DNA of 64,000 bases from Theropithecus gelada. Its lineage: Eukaryota > Chordata > Mammalia > Primates > Cercopithecidae. Shown here in pieces: positions 12,554 through 21,785 of the stretch (positions are counted from its first letter, which is position 1; each line of letters starts with the position of its first letter). The notes under the pieces were generated by a model. That model saw only the letters and a list, made by a program, of their open reading frames with translations. It did no database searches and had not been told where the DNA came from. Made by a program: the position numbers and the translations under genes. Location of the stretch: positions 58,228,724 to 58,292,723 of the forward strand of contig NC_037670.1 in the NCBI RefSeq assembly GCF_003255815.1, read 5' to 3'.

Positions 12554-12868
12554 TGGCTGGGCATGGTGTCTCACATCTGTAATCCCCGCATGTTAGGAGG
12601 TCGAGATGGGTGGACCACCTGAGGTCAGGAGTTCGAGACTAGCCTGGCCAACATGGTGAAATCCCATCTCTACTAAAAATATAAAAATTAGCTGGGCATG
12701 GTGTCAGGTGCCTATAATCCTAGCTACTTGGGAGGCTGGGGCAGGAGAATTGCTTGAACCCAGGAGGCAGAGGTTGCATTGAGTGAAGATCGTGCCTTTG
12801 TACTCCAGCCTGGGCAACAAGAGCAAAACTCCATCTCAAAAATACAAAAAAAAAAAAAAAAAAAAAAA
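12554..12868 (+). mobile_element. AluS-like SINE
   Basis: Both arms are present and end in an A-rich tail. GTAACTG occurs on both sides (about 12547 and 12869), consistent with a short target-site duplication. Confidence 0.92.
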
Positions 12869-12897
12869 GTAACTGAGATAGCACACATAAAAATGGA

Positions 12898-13020
12898 GTG
12901 GACTACTCAGGAGGTTGAGGTGGAAGGACTACTTGAGCCCAGGAGTTCAAGGCTGCAATGAACTGTGATTGTACCACTGCACTCCAGCCTGGGTGACGGA
13001 GTAAGACTTCATCTTGAAAA
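12898..13020 (+). repeat. Alu right-arm monomer (FRAM-like)
   Basis: Only a right-arm sequence, from 'ggactactcaggaggttgag' to 'gacggagtaagacttcatc'. The left arm is missing, which fits a free right Alu monomer or a truncated Alu. Confidence 0.8.
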
Positions 13021-13023
13021 AAC

Positions 13024-13620
13024 AAATGGAGTTGAACAAGCAGAAGAAAGAACTTCAGCACTCGAAGACAAGGTTTTCAAATTAACCCAACCCATCAAAG
13101 ACAAAGAAAAAGGAATTTAAGAAAATGAACAAAGCCTCCAAGAAGTTTGGGACTATGTTAAACATCCAAACCTAGAATAATTGGTGTTCTTGAAGAAGAA
13201 GAGAAATCTAAAAGTTTGGAAAACATATTTGAGGGAATAAGAGAGGAAAAATTGCCTGGCCTTGCTAGAAATCTAGATATTCAAGTACAAGAAGCTCAAA
13301 GAACACCTGGGAAATTCATCACAAAAAGATAATTGCCTAGGCACATAGTCATCAGGTTACCTAAAGTCAAGACAAAGGGAAGAATCTTAAGAACTGTGAG
13401 GCAAAAGCATCAGGTAACCTATAAAGGAAAACCTATCAGATTAACAGTAGATTTCTCAGCAGAAACTCTACAAGCTAGAAAGGATTGGGGTCTTATTTTT
13501 GGCCTCCTTAAGCAAAACAATTATCAGTCAATAATTTCGTATCCAGTGAAACTAAGCTTCATAAATGAAGGAAAGATACAATCTTTTCCAGACAACAAAT
13601 GCTGAGAGAATTCCCTACTA
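13024..13620 (+). pseudogene. L1 ORF1p C-terminal remnant
   Basis: The open part (13333-13605) contains the conserved ORF1p C-terminal region, with 'GKPIRLTVDFSAETLQARKD' followed by W-G-L and then a P-V-K-L-S-F motif. In an intact L1 this protein is the RNA-binding trimer that coats L1 RNA. Here the N-terminal coiled coil is absent or broken upstream and in-frame stops flank the segment. Confidence 0.85.
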
Positions 13621-13782
13621 CCAAGTCAGGACTACAAGAAGTGCTAAAAGGAGCTCTAAATCTTGAAACAAATCCTCAAAATACACCAAAATAGAACCCC
13701 CTTAAAGCATAAATCTCACCTATATAACAATAACACAATGAAAAAAAAAAAAAAGAAGGTATTCAGGCAACAAATAGCACAA

Positions 13783-14664
13783 TGAATAGAATAGTACCTC
13801 ACATTTCAATACTAACATTGAATGTAAATGGCCTAAATGCTCCACTTAAAAGATACAGAATTGCAGAATGGATAAGAATTCACCAAACAAGTTTCTGCTA
13901 TCTTCAGGAGACCCACTTGACACATAAGAACTCACATAAACTTAAGGTAAAGAGGTAGAAAAAGACATTCCATGCAAATGGACTCCAAAAGTGAACAGAA
14001 ATAGCTATTCTTATATCAGACAAACTTTAAAGCAATGGCAATTAAAAAAGACAAAGAGGGACATTATATAATGATAAAAGGACTAGTCCAACAGGAAAAT
14101 ATCACAATTATAAATATACATGCACCTAACACGGGAGCTCCCAAATTTATACAACAATTACTGCTAGACCTAAGAAATGAGATAGATGGCAGCACAATAA
14201 CAGTGGGGGACTTCCATATTTCTCTGACAGCACTGCACAGGTCATCAAGACAGGAAGCCAACGAAGAAACAATAGACTTAAACTATACCCTAGGACAAAG
14301 GGATTTAACAGATATTTACAGAACATTCTACCCAACAACTGCAGAATATACATTCTATTCATCAGCACATGGAATATTCTCCAAGATAGACCATATGATA
14401 GGCACAAAACAAATCTCAGCAAATGTAAGAAAATCAAAATTGTATCAAGTAATTTCTCAGACCCAGTGGAATATTAGAAATCAACTCCAAAAGGAACCCT
14501 CAAAACCATGCAAATACATGGAAATTAAATAACCTGCTCCTGAATGATCATTGGGTTAACAATGAAATAAAGATGAAAATTAAAACATACTTTGAAATGA
14601 ATGATAATAGTGACACAACCTATCAAAACCTCTGGGAAACAGCAAAAACAGTGCTAAGAGGAAA
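13783..14664 (+). pseudogene. L1 ORF2p endonuclease-domain remnant
   Basis: The longest open stretch (14035-14532) holds the apurinic-like endonuclease region: HAPNTGAPKFIQQLL, then V-G-D-F-H where intact copies have V-G-D-F-N, and finally SKIDHMIG with its D-H pair retained. Loss of the catalytic-site Asn and several stops make it inactive. The ERV1 LTR begins four bases after the visible L1 segment ends (GTTC at 14665-14668). Confidence 0.87.
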
Positions 14665-14668
14665 GTTC

Positions 14669-15124
14669 TGTGAACCTCAAAAATTTGAGACAGGTCTCAG
14701 TTAATTTAGACAGTTTATTTTGCCAAGGTTGAGTACACGCCCGTGACACAGCCTCAGGAAGTCCTGATGACATGGGCCCATGGTGGTCAGGGCACAGCTT
14801 GGCTTTATACATTTAGGGAGATAGGAGACATCAATCAATATATGTAAGAAGTAAATTGGTTTGGTCTGGAAAGGTGAGACAACTTGAAGCAAAGGCAGGA
14901 AGACTAGAAGCAGCCAGGGCGCTTTCAGGTCACAAATAGGTGACACAGGATTACATTCTTTCAAGTTTCTGATTAGCCTTTCCAAAGAAGGCAAATCAGA
15001 TATGCATCTATCTCAGTGAGCAAAGGAGTGACTTTGAATAGAATGGGAGGCAGGTTTGCCCTAAGCAGTTCCCGGCTTGAGTTTTCCTTAGTGATTTGGG
15101 GACCCAAGATGTTTTCCTTTCACA
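14669..15124 (-). mobile_element. ERV1-class solo LTR in L1 (TSD GTTC)
   Basis: A 456-bp block is bounded by TGTGAA and TTCACA and flanked by GTTC at 14665-14668 and 15125-15128, a 4-bp target duplication typical of class I retroviruses. On the minus strand it begins TGTGAAAGG and carries an AATAAA polyadenylation signal near 14715-14722. L1 ORF2 resumes immediately after it. No internal retroviral sequence remains, so it is a product of LTR-LTR recombination. I cannot name the family with certainty. Confidence 0.88.
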
Positions 15125-15321
15125 GTTCAGAGCATTAAATGCCTACCTCAAAAAGTCTGAAAGAGCACAAGCTGACAGTCTAAGGTCACACCTCTCAGAA
15201 GTGGAGACGAAACAAGAAAAATCCAAACCCAAACCCAGCAGAAGAAAATAAATCACGAAGATCAGAGCAGAACTAAATGAAATTGAAACAACAACAACAA
15301 CAAAAATACAAAAGATAAATG

Positions 15322-15629
15322 AGGCCGGGCGCTGTGGCTCATGCCTGTAATCCCAGCACCTTGGGAGGTCAATGCAGGTGGATTCACAAGGTTAGGAGAT
15401 CAAGACCATCCTGGCTAACACGGTGAAACCCCATCTGTACTAAAACTACAAAAAATTAGCCAGGCATGGTGGCAGGCACCTGTAGTCCCAGCTACTTGGG
15501 AGGCTGAGGCAGGAGAATGGCGTGACCCCGGGAGGTGGAGCTCACAGTGAGCCAAGATTGGGCTACTGCACTCCAGCCTGGGCAACAGAGTGAGACTCCG
15601 TCCCACCAAAAAAAAAAAAAAAAAAAAAG
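15322..15629 (+). mobile_element. AluY-like SINE in L1 ORF2
   Basis: A full Alu with 'gccgggcgctgtggctcatg' and an A tail, flanked by AAAAGATAAATGA on both sides (about 15308 and 15625). It splits L1 ORF2. Confidence 0.94.
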
Positions 15630-15672
15630 ATAAATGAAACAAAAAGCTGGTTCTTTGAAAAGATAAATAAAA

Positions 15673-15954
15673 TTGATGGCCCAAATACACTCAATTAGAA
15701 ATGAAACAGGAGCTATTACAACTGACACCACAGAAACACAAAAGATTATTCAAGGCTACTATGAACAGCTTTATATGCATAAACTAGAAAACCTAGCGGA
15801 GATGGATAAATTCCTGGAAATATGCAATCCTCCTAGATTAAACCAGGAAAATATAGAATGTCTGAACAGACCAGTAACAAGCAGCAAGCTTGAAATGGTA
15901 ATTTTTAAAATGCCAATAAAAAAAAAGTCCAGGACCAGACAGATTTACAGCTGA
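15673..15954 (+). pseudogene. L1 ORF2p segment between endonuclease and RT
   Basis: This open stretch reads as L1 ORF2 downstream of the endonuclease: 'NETGAITTDTTETQKIIQGY' and 'YEQLYMHKLENLAEMDKFL' types of sequence. It is interrupted at 15982 by the provirus. Confidence 0.85.
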
Positions 15955-15982
15955 ATTCTATCAGACATTCAAAGAAAAATTG

Positions 15983-15986
15983 GTAC
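15983..15986. repeat. Left copy of proviral target-site duplication (GTAC)
   Basis: GTAC directly precedes the LTR terminus at 15987 and recurs at 19164-19167 after the opposite LTR terminus. Joining the two sides at one GTAC gives uninterrupted L1 ORF2 sequence. Confidence 0.9.
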
Positions 15987-16140
15987 TGTTGGAACCGAAC
16001 TCTCGATTCCCTCCTGGGCAGGGGTCGCCGCGAAGGATCACCGACACGAGGTTCACAGCAGAGAGTTATTTATTACTAGCGCGCTAGGGTCCCAAGCTCT
16101 AAGTTGGCCCTGGGACCCCGACTGCTTGTTACAGGCTGTT

Positions 16141-16147
16141 TATATAG
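16141..16147 (-). promoter_or_regulatory. LTR TATA box
   Basis: On the minus strand CCTATATAAACAGC lies about 70 bp upstream of the AATAAA signal, the order expected for U3/R of a gammaretroviral LTR. Two ATTGG (inverted CCAAT) motifs lie upstream, near 16213 and 16250. Confidence 0.7.
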
Positions 16148-16313
16148 GCAAACACAAGTTCAAACACAGTTTATGGCGCGAAATTCAAACAAAGCTTAAG
16201 GCGTAAAATGATTGGGTCTAGCTATAGCCTGAGCAAGGGGTCTTGGTTTAATTGGTTAGAGCAGGACCTTATGAGGTTCTTTCCTGGAGTTGTTGATTCC
16301 GGGAACTTCGAGG

Positions 16314-16425
16314 CAGGGTGAGACCCCTGGAATTGGCAGGGTGGGACCTCATGAGGTTGTTTCCTGGAATTGGCAGGGTGGGACCCTATCAGGGTGGGAC
16401 CCTATCGAGGCAGGGTGGGACCCTA
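16314..16425 (-). promoter_or_regulatory. Five-copy GGTCCCACCCTG array in U3
   Basis: The core CAGGGTGGGACC (plus) starts at 16314, 16337, 16374, 16390 and 16411, with one G>A variant in the first copy. It sits upstream of the TATA box on the minus strand, the usual place of retroviral enhancer repeats. Each unit contains CCACCC, a KLF/SP-type motif; factor binding is inference. Confidence 0.65.
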
Positions 16426-16475
16426 TCTAGGGCCACCTGGTGCTAACTTTTTAGGTTTTGTGAGGCCTAGTTTCA

Positions 16476-16490
16476 TTCCCTCCTCTTTTT
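16476..16490 (-). promoter_or_regulatory. Polypurine tract next to the 3' LTR
   Basis: On the minus strand AAAAAGAGGAGGGAA abuts the TGAAAC start of the LTR. This is the expected position for the plus-strand primer of reverse transcription. It fixes 15987-16475 as the 3' LTR and the provirus as minus-oriented. Confidence 0.85.
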
Positions 16491-16501
16491 GTGTCAGAGG
16501 C

Positions 16502-16720
16502 TCAATCTTGAGCCTCTTTTTCAGTCCTAAGGGTCTGGTATTGTTGGGTCAGAACCATAGCATGTACTATGTTTAATCTATTTTTAATAAGGGCGAGTAA
16601 ACGGTTAAGTATGCACGGCCCGAAAGTCAAGATGAGCGTGAGCAGGATGAGGGGTCCTAAGATGGTGGAGATTAGGGTGCTAAACCAAGGGGAAAAATAG
16701 AGGCCCCATATTAACCTTGT
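16502..16720 (-). pseudogene. env fragment: transmembrane subunit C-terminus
   Basis: Reading minus from about 16720 to the TGA at 16504-16502, the frame gives a hydrophobic membrane-spanning stretch, then a Cys-containing boundary (F-G-P-C-I-L-N-R) and a cytoplasmic tail with L-T-Q-Q-Y. This layout is that of gammaretroviral TM proteins. Only the membrane anchor and tail remain; the fusion peptide and heptad repeats are deleted. It lies directly upstream of the polypurine tract, its normal place. It cannot mediate membrane fusion. Confidence 0.85.
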
Positions 16721-16754
16721 TGTTATTTATCTGTTATCAGATTTTGCTGCATCT

Positions 16755-16995
16755 TTAAACTTGATGCGGACCAGGTTGCAATTTTTCAAATATCGGGTTG
16801 TGGTACAAGGCTGGACAAAGGATATGGTTATATACCAAGGTTTTGTGGCCCATTTTTATTTTTTTATTATTAGTAGTTATACAGGACCAGCTTTTGTAAT
16901 ACAAGTGAGTCAGATCTCTACAAGTTTTTTTTATTTGTCCTGTCCTGAATCCGGGACAGGCATAAAACCCGTTTCGGCTGATGGACACCCTTTTA
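16755..16995 (-). pseudogene. env fragment: surface-subunit segment
   Basis: The 78-codon minus-strand frame (16988-16755) has F-Y-A-C-P-G at 16969-16952 followed by spaced cysteines and a K-S-W-S-C-I-T-T-N-N motif, resembling the Cys-rich middle of a gammaretroviral surface protein. The reading frame then shifts and meets stops before 16745. The C-terminal part of SU and most of TM are missing, so this segment is joined by deletion to the TM tail near 16720-16750. The upstream end meets the inverted gag segment at about 16995-17012. Non-functional. Confidence 0.72.
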
Positions 16996-17012
16996 GCCTG
17001 TCCTTTTTATTG

Positions 17013-17150
17013 CGAAGGCGGCCAAAAGTAGACAAAGACCAGTGTGCCTACTGCAAAGAACGAGGACATTGGATCAAAGATTGCCCCAAGCGTCCCAAAG
17101 ACCAAAAGAAACCGGCCGCTGTCCTCACCCTAGGTGAAGATAGCGAATAG
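17013..17150 (+). pseudogene. gag 3' end: nucleocapsid, ending in an amber codon
   Basis: The plus-strand frame has an Arg-rich lead (R-R-R-P-K) and one complete CCHC zinc knuckle, C-X2-C-X4-H-X4-C, with Cys codons at 17043 and 17082, the layout of gammaretroviral NC (two-knuckle lentiviral or betaretroviral NC is not seen). It ends in TAG at 17148-17150, directly followed by GGG and then pol in the same frame, as in readthrough-type gag-pol. The N-terminal gag (matrix, capsid) is absent. Upstream codons back to 16761 are inverted env sequence, not gag. Confidence 0.88.
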
Positions 17151-19006
17151 GGGAGTCAAGGCTCTGGAGCCCCCCCCGAGCCCCGGCTAACTCTCTCTGT
17201 AGGGGGGCAACCCACCACCTTCTTGGTGGACACTGGCGCCCAACATTCAGTTTTGACAAAGGCAGACGGGCCCCTGTCTTCCCGCACATCCTGGGTCCAG
17301 GGGGCAACAGGGGGAAAATTGCACAAGTGGACTAACCACCGGACAGTTAATCTTGGACAAGGAATGGTGACACATTCCTTCTTGGTGGTACCTGAATGCC
17401 CCTACCCCCTCCTAGGGCGAGATCTTCTGACCAAGCTCGGAGCCCAAATCCACTTCTCCGAGACTGGGGCCCAGGTATTAAATCGGGACGGTCAGCCCAT
17501 CCAAATTTTAACTGTGTCTCTGCAAGATGAGCATCAGCTTTTCGACGCTCCGGTTATCACTAGCCTCCCCAATGTTTGGTTGCAAGACTTTCCCCAAGCT
17601 TGGGCGGAAACAGGAGGACTCGGGCTAGCTAAGTATCAAGCCCCAATCATAATTGATCTAAAGCCCACGGCGGTGCCCGTGTCTATCAAGCAATATCCCA
17701 TGAGCCAAGAGGCTCATATAGGAATTCGGCAGCACATTAACAAATTTCTAGAACTCGGAGTGTTGCGACCTTGTCGCTCGCCCTGGAACACTCCTCTTCT
17801 GCCAGTAAAAAAGCCCGGTACTCAGGATTACAGGCCTGTCCAAGACCTGAGAGAAATTAACAAAAGAACCATGGACATCCATCCCACGGTCCCCAATCCT
17901 TACAACTTACTCAGCACCTTAAAACCAGGCTATAACTGGTATACAGTATTAGATTTAAAAGATGCTTTCTTCTGTTTGCCTCTGGCCCCCCAAAGCCAAA
18001 AACTCTTTGCCTTTGAGTGGAAAGATCCTGAGAAAGGAATTTCGGGCCAATTGACCTGGACCCGGCTTCCCCAAGGATTCAAGAACTCTCCCACTCTCTT
18101 CGATGAGGCTCTTCATCGAGACCTGACCGACTTCCGGACCCAAAATCCAGAAGTGACCTTACTCCAATATGTAGATGACCTCCTCCTGGCTGCCCCTACA
18201 AAGGAAACCTGCATACAAGGTACCAGGCATCTACTCCAGGAACTGGGTGAAAAAGGATACCGGGCATCTGCCAAGAAGGCACAGCTCTGCCAGACCAAGG
18301 TAACATATCTGGGGTATATCCTGAGTGAAGGGAAAAGGTGGCTCACCCCTGGGCGCATAGAAACAGTGGCTCGCCTTCCACCACCACGAAGTCCCAGGGA
18401 AGTACGTGAATTCTTGGGAACTGCTGGGTTCTGTCGCTTGTGGATACCCGGTTTTGCTGAATTGGCCGCCCCCCTTTACGCACTCACCAAGGAAAACACC
18501 CCTTTCACCTGGCAGACAGAGCATCAATTGGCTTTTGAGGCACTAAAAAAGGCACTCTTGTCTGCCCCAGCCCTTGGGTTACCGGACACCTCGAAGCCCT
18601 TTACCCTCTTCCTGGACGAAAGGCAAGGGATTGCCAAAGGAGTCCTGACCCAAAAATTGGGGCCTTGGAAAAGACCGGTAGCGTACCTGTCCAAGAAGCT
18701 GGACCCTGTGGCGGCCGGCTGGCCCCCATGTCTTCGTATCATGGCAGCCACCGCTATGCTGGTCAAGGACTCTGCTAAGTTAACCCTTGGGCAGCCACTG
18801 ACTGTTATTACCCCACATACTCTAGAGGCCATAGTGCGGCAGCCCCCGGACCGGTGGATAACCAACGCACGCCTAACCCACTACCAGGCCCTCTTACTGG
18901 ACACGGACCGCGTCCAGTTTGGCCCTCCGGTCACCCTAAACCCTGCTACGCTGCTGCCGGTACCAGAAGACCAACCAAGCCCACACGATTGTCGGCAAGT
19001 ACTGGC
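17151..19006 (+). pseudogene. pol fragment: protease plus reverse transcriptase, open but truncated
   Basis: In frame with gag across the amber stop, about 618 codons are open. The protease active site D-T-G-A is at about residue 27 (17229). RT shows L-D-L-K-D-A-F-F (residue 267), L-P-Q-G-F-K-N-S-P (residue 306) and the catalytic Y-V-D-D (residue 340, 18168-18179), followed by the connection region (L-G-P-W-K-R-P-V-A-Y-L-S-K-K near residue 505). The frame stops being pol at about 19006, before RNase H; RNase H and integrase are missing. It then runs through the LTR remnant to a stop at 19118. Motifs and layout are gammaretroviral (ERV1). The open frame points to recent origin, but the block is antisense to the LTRs and lacks its own start, so it is not an expressed viral gene. 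The related solo LTR is at 39189. Confidence 0.92.
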
Positions 19007-19163
19007 TGAGACCCCTGGAATTGGCAGGGTGGGACCTCATGAGGTTGTTTCCTGGAATTGGCAGGGTGGGACCCTATCAGGGTGGGACCCTATCGAGGCA
19101 GGGTGGGACCCTATCTAGGGCCACCTGGTGCTAACTTTTTAGGTTTTGTGAGGCCTAGTTTCA
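19007..19163 (-). repeat. Truncated 5' LTR (outer U3 only)
   Basis: This is 157 bp co-linear with 16319-16475 and identical to it by eye, ending at TTTCA (19163) next to the second GTAC. The inner U3, R and U5 are gone. At the junction with pol (about 19007-19014) both parents share TGAGACCCC-type sequence, which suggests joining at microhomology. Confidence 0.88.
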
Positions 19164-19167
19164 GTAC
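19164..19167. repeat. Right copy of proviral target-site duplication (GTAC)
   Basis: GTAC follows the LTR terminus at 19163 and is followed by 'cagtcctattaacac', the L1 continuation of the sequence left of 15983. Confidence 0.9.
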
Positions 19168-20950
19168 CAGTCCTATTAACACTATTGTAAAAGACAGAGA
19201 AAGAGGGAATCCTCCTTAAATCATTCTATGAAGCCAGTATCACCCTAATACCAAAACCAGTGAAGGACATAACAAAAAAAGAAAACTACCAACCAATATC
19301 CCTGATGAAGATAGATGGAAAAATACTCAACAAAATACTAGCTAACCAAATCCAACATCATATCAAAAAGATAATCCACCATGATCAATTGGATTTTATA
19401 CCAGGGATGCAGGGATGGTTTAACATACATAAGTCAATAAACGTGATACACCACATAAACAGAATTAAATACAAAAATCACATGATCATCTCAATACATG
19501 AAGAAAAAATATTTGAGAAAATCCAGCATCGCTTTATGATTAAAACTCTCAGAAAAATTGGCATAGAAGGGACATACCTTAAGGTAATAAAAGCCATCTA
19601 TGACAAACCATAAGCCAACATTATACCAAACAGGGAAAAGTGGAAAGCATTCCCCCTGAGAACTGGAACAAGACAAGGATGCTCACTTTCACCACTTCTA
19701 TTCAACATAGTACTAGAAGTCCTAGCCAGAGCAATCAGAGGAGAGAAAGAAATAAAGGGCATCCAAATTGGTAAAGAGGAAGAGAGACCATCGTTGTTTG
19801 CTGATGATATGATCATATACTTAAAAACCCTAGAGACTCATTCAAAAAGCTCCTAGAACTGCTAAATGAATTCAGCTAAATTTCAAGATACAAAATTAAT
19901 GTACACAAATCAGTAGCTCTGCTATATACCGACAGCAACCAAGCTGAAAATCAAATCAGGAACTCAACCCCTTTCACAATAGCTGAAAAAAATTAAAATA
20001 CTTAAGAATATACCTAACCAAGGAGGTGAAACACCTCCACTGGGAAAACTAACACTGCTGAAAGAAATCATAGACAACACAAAGGGAAACACATCCCACG
20101 CTCATGAATGGGTAGAATCAATATTGTGAAAATGACCATAATGCCAAAAGCAATCTACAAATTCAATGCAATTCCCATCAAAATGCCACCATCATTCTTC
20201 ACAGAATTAGGGGAAAAAATTCCTAAAATTCATATGGAACCAAAAAAGAGCCCCCATAGTTAAAGCAAGACTAAACAAAAAGAACAAATCTGGAGGCATC
20301 CCATTACCTGACTTCAAACTATACTATAAGGCCACAGTCACCAAAACAGCAGGGTACTGGTATAAAAATAGGCACAAAGAACAATGGAACAGAATAGAGA
20401 ACTCAGAAGTAAAGCCAAATATTTACCGCCAACTGATCTTTGAAAGGGCAAACAAAAAAATAAAGTGGGGAAAGGACACCCTATTTAACAAATGGTGCTG
20501 GGAAAATTGGCAAACTACATGTAGAAGCATAAAACTGGATCCTCATCTCTCACCTTCTACAAAAATCAACTCAAGATGGATCAAGGACTTAAATCTTAAG
20601 ACCTGAAACCATAAAGATTCTAGAAGATAACATCAGAAAAACTCTTCTAGACAATGGCTTAGGTGATGACTTCATGGCCAAGAACCCAAAAGCAAATACA
20701 ACAAAAACAAAAATAAATAGATGGGACTTAATTAAACTAAAAAGCTTCTGTACTGCCAAAGAAATAGTCAGCAGAGTTAACAGACAACCCACAGAGTGGG
20801 GGAAAATCTTCACAATCTATACATCTGACAAAGGACAATTTCAGAATCTACAAAGAACTCAAACAATTCAGCAAAAACAAAACAAAACAAAAACAAACAA
20901 ACAAACAAAAAACGAACAATCTCATCAAAAAGTGGGCTAAGGACATGAAT
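19168..20950 (+). pseudogene. L1 ORF2p reverse transcriptase and C-terminal remnant
   Basis: Beyond the provirus, L1 ORF2 continues with the K-E-N-Y-Q-P-I-S-L-M type stretch (19284-19310), the downstream R-T-G-T-R-Q-G-C region and an intact F-A-D-D codon string near 19797-19808. Stops at 19611, about 19990 and elsewhere break the frame. The C-terminal region runs to about 20950. Confidence 0.88.
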
Positions 20951-21785
20951 AGACATTTCTCAAAATAAGATATACAAATGGCCAATAAGTATATGAAAAA
21001 ATGCTCAACGTCGCTAATCATCAGGGAAATGCAAATCAAAACCACAATGTGATATCACCTCACTCCTACAAGAATCACCATAATCAAAAAAATTATAATA
21101 ATAGATATTGGTGTGGATGTGGTGAAAAAGGAATACTTTTACACTGTTGATGGGAATGTAAACTAGTACAACTACTATGAAACAGTGTGAAGATTCCTTA
21201 AAGAACTCAATGTAAATCAACCATTTGATCCAGCATTCCCACTATTGGGTATCTCCCCAAAAGAAAAGAAGTCATTATATGAAAAAGATACTTGCACACA
21301 CACGTTTATAGCAGCACAATTTGCAATTGCAAAATTATAGAACCAGCCCAAATGCCCATCAGTCAATAAGTGGATAAAGAAAATGTGGCATATATATACC
21401 ATGAAATACTACTCAGCCATAAAAAGGAACAAAATGATGGCATTTGCAGCAACCTGGATGGAATTGGAGACTATTATTCTAAGTAAAGTAACTCAGGAAT
21501 GGAAAACCAAACATTGTATGTTCTCACTCATATATGGGAACTAAACTATGAGGATGCAAAGGCACAAAAATGACACATTGGACTTTGAGGACTTGGGGGA
21601 AAGGATGGGGGTGGTGAGGGATAAAGGACTACGGACTGGGTACAGTGTACACTGCTTAGGTGGTGGGTGCACCAAAATCTCAGAAATTACCACTAAAGAA
21701 CTTATTCATGTAACAAAACACCACCTGTTCTCCAAAAACCTATTGAAATAAAAAATTAAAATAAAATAAATTTTAAAAAGAAAAA

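Larger units (their letters stand above)
15987..16475 (-). repeat. Complete 3' LTR of the provirus
   Basis: The LTR is 489 bp, beginning TGAAACTAGGCC (at 16475, minus) and ending TTCCAACA (at 15987). Reading minus: a U3 with a five-copy CACCC-type array (16314-16425), inverted CCAAT boxes (16211-16255 region), a TATATAA-type TATA box at 16141-16147, a polyadenylation signal AATAAA at 16069-16074, then U5. It is about 96% identical by eye to the solo LTR at 39189-39677 and has exactly the same length. Confidence 0.93.
15983..19167 (-). mobile_element. Rearranged gammaretrovirus-like provirus with inverted gag-pol block
   Basis: A 3.18-kb element lies between two GTAC copies (15983-15986 and 19164-19167), and its target is continuous L1 ORF2 sequence. 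From left to right it contains a complete LTR in minus orientation, a polypurine tract, an env transmembrane tail and an env surface segment (both minus), then gag nucleocapsid and pol in plus orientation, then a 157-bp LTR remnant (minus). The frame of insertion is thus minus, with the gag-pol block inverted inside it. Most of gag, RNase H, integrase, most of env, the primer-binding site and the 5' R-U5 are absent. It is defective in several independent ways. The class is ERV1/gammaretroviral; PTERV1/CERV1-like or BaEV-like families are candidates I cannot separate here. Confidence 0.9.
13024..21785 (+). mobile_element. Primate L1 from within ORF1 to the 3' end, split by three later insertions
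   Basis: L1 sequence is present at 13024-14664, 15125-15321, 15640-15986 and 19164-21785, about 4.8 kb in all. It covers the C-terminal half of ORF1, ORF2 and the 3' UTR ending in an A-rich tail. Removing an ERV1 LTR, an AluY and the provirus restores L1 co-linearity. Both ORFs carry stops and frameshifts, so it is dead. Divergence suggests an L1PB or older L1PA subfamily, not a currently active one. Confidence 0.92.

Noticed and set aside
16370..16576. 68-codon plus-strand frame with G-W-D-P-I repeats, and a similar one at 39572-39802
   Set aside because: It translates the antisense of the LTR U3 array; both LTRs give the same artefact.
16761..17012. N-terminal part of the frame that ends in the zinc knuckle, as a possible gag extension
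   Set aside because: The DNA here is env on the opposite strand; gag homology begins only near 17013.
19007..19118. C-terminal tail of the pol frame
   Set aside because: It is readthrough into the LTR remnant, not part of pol.
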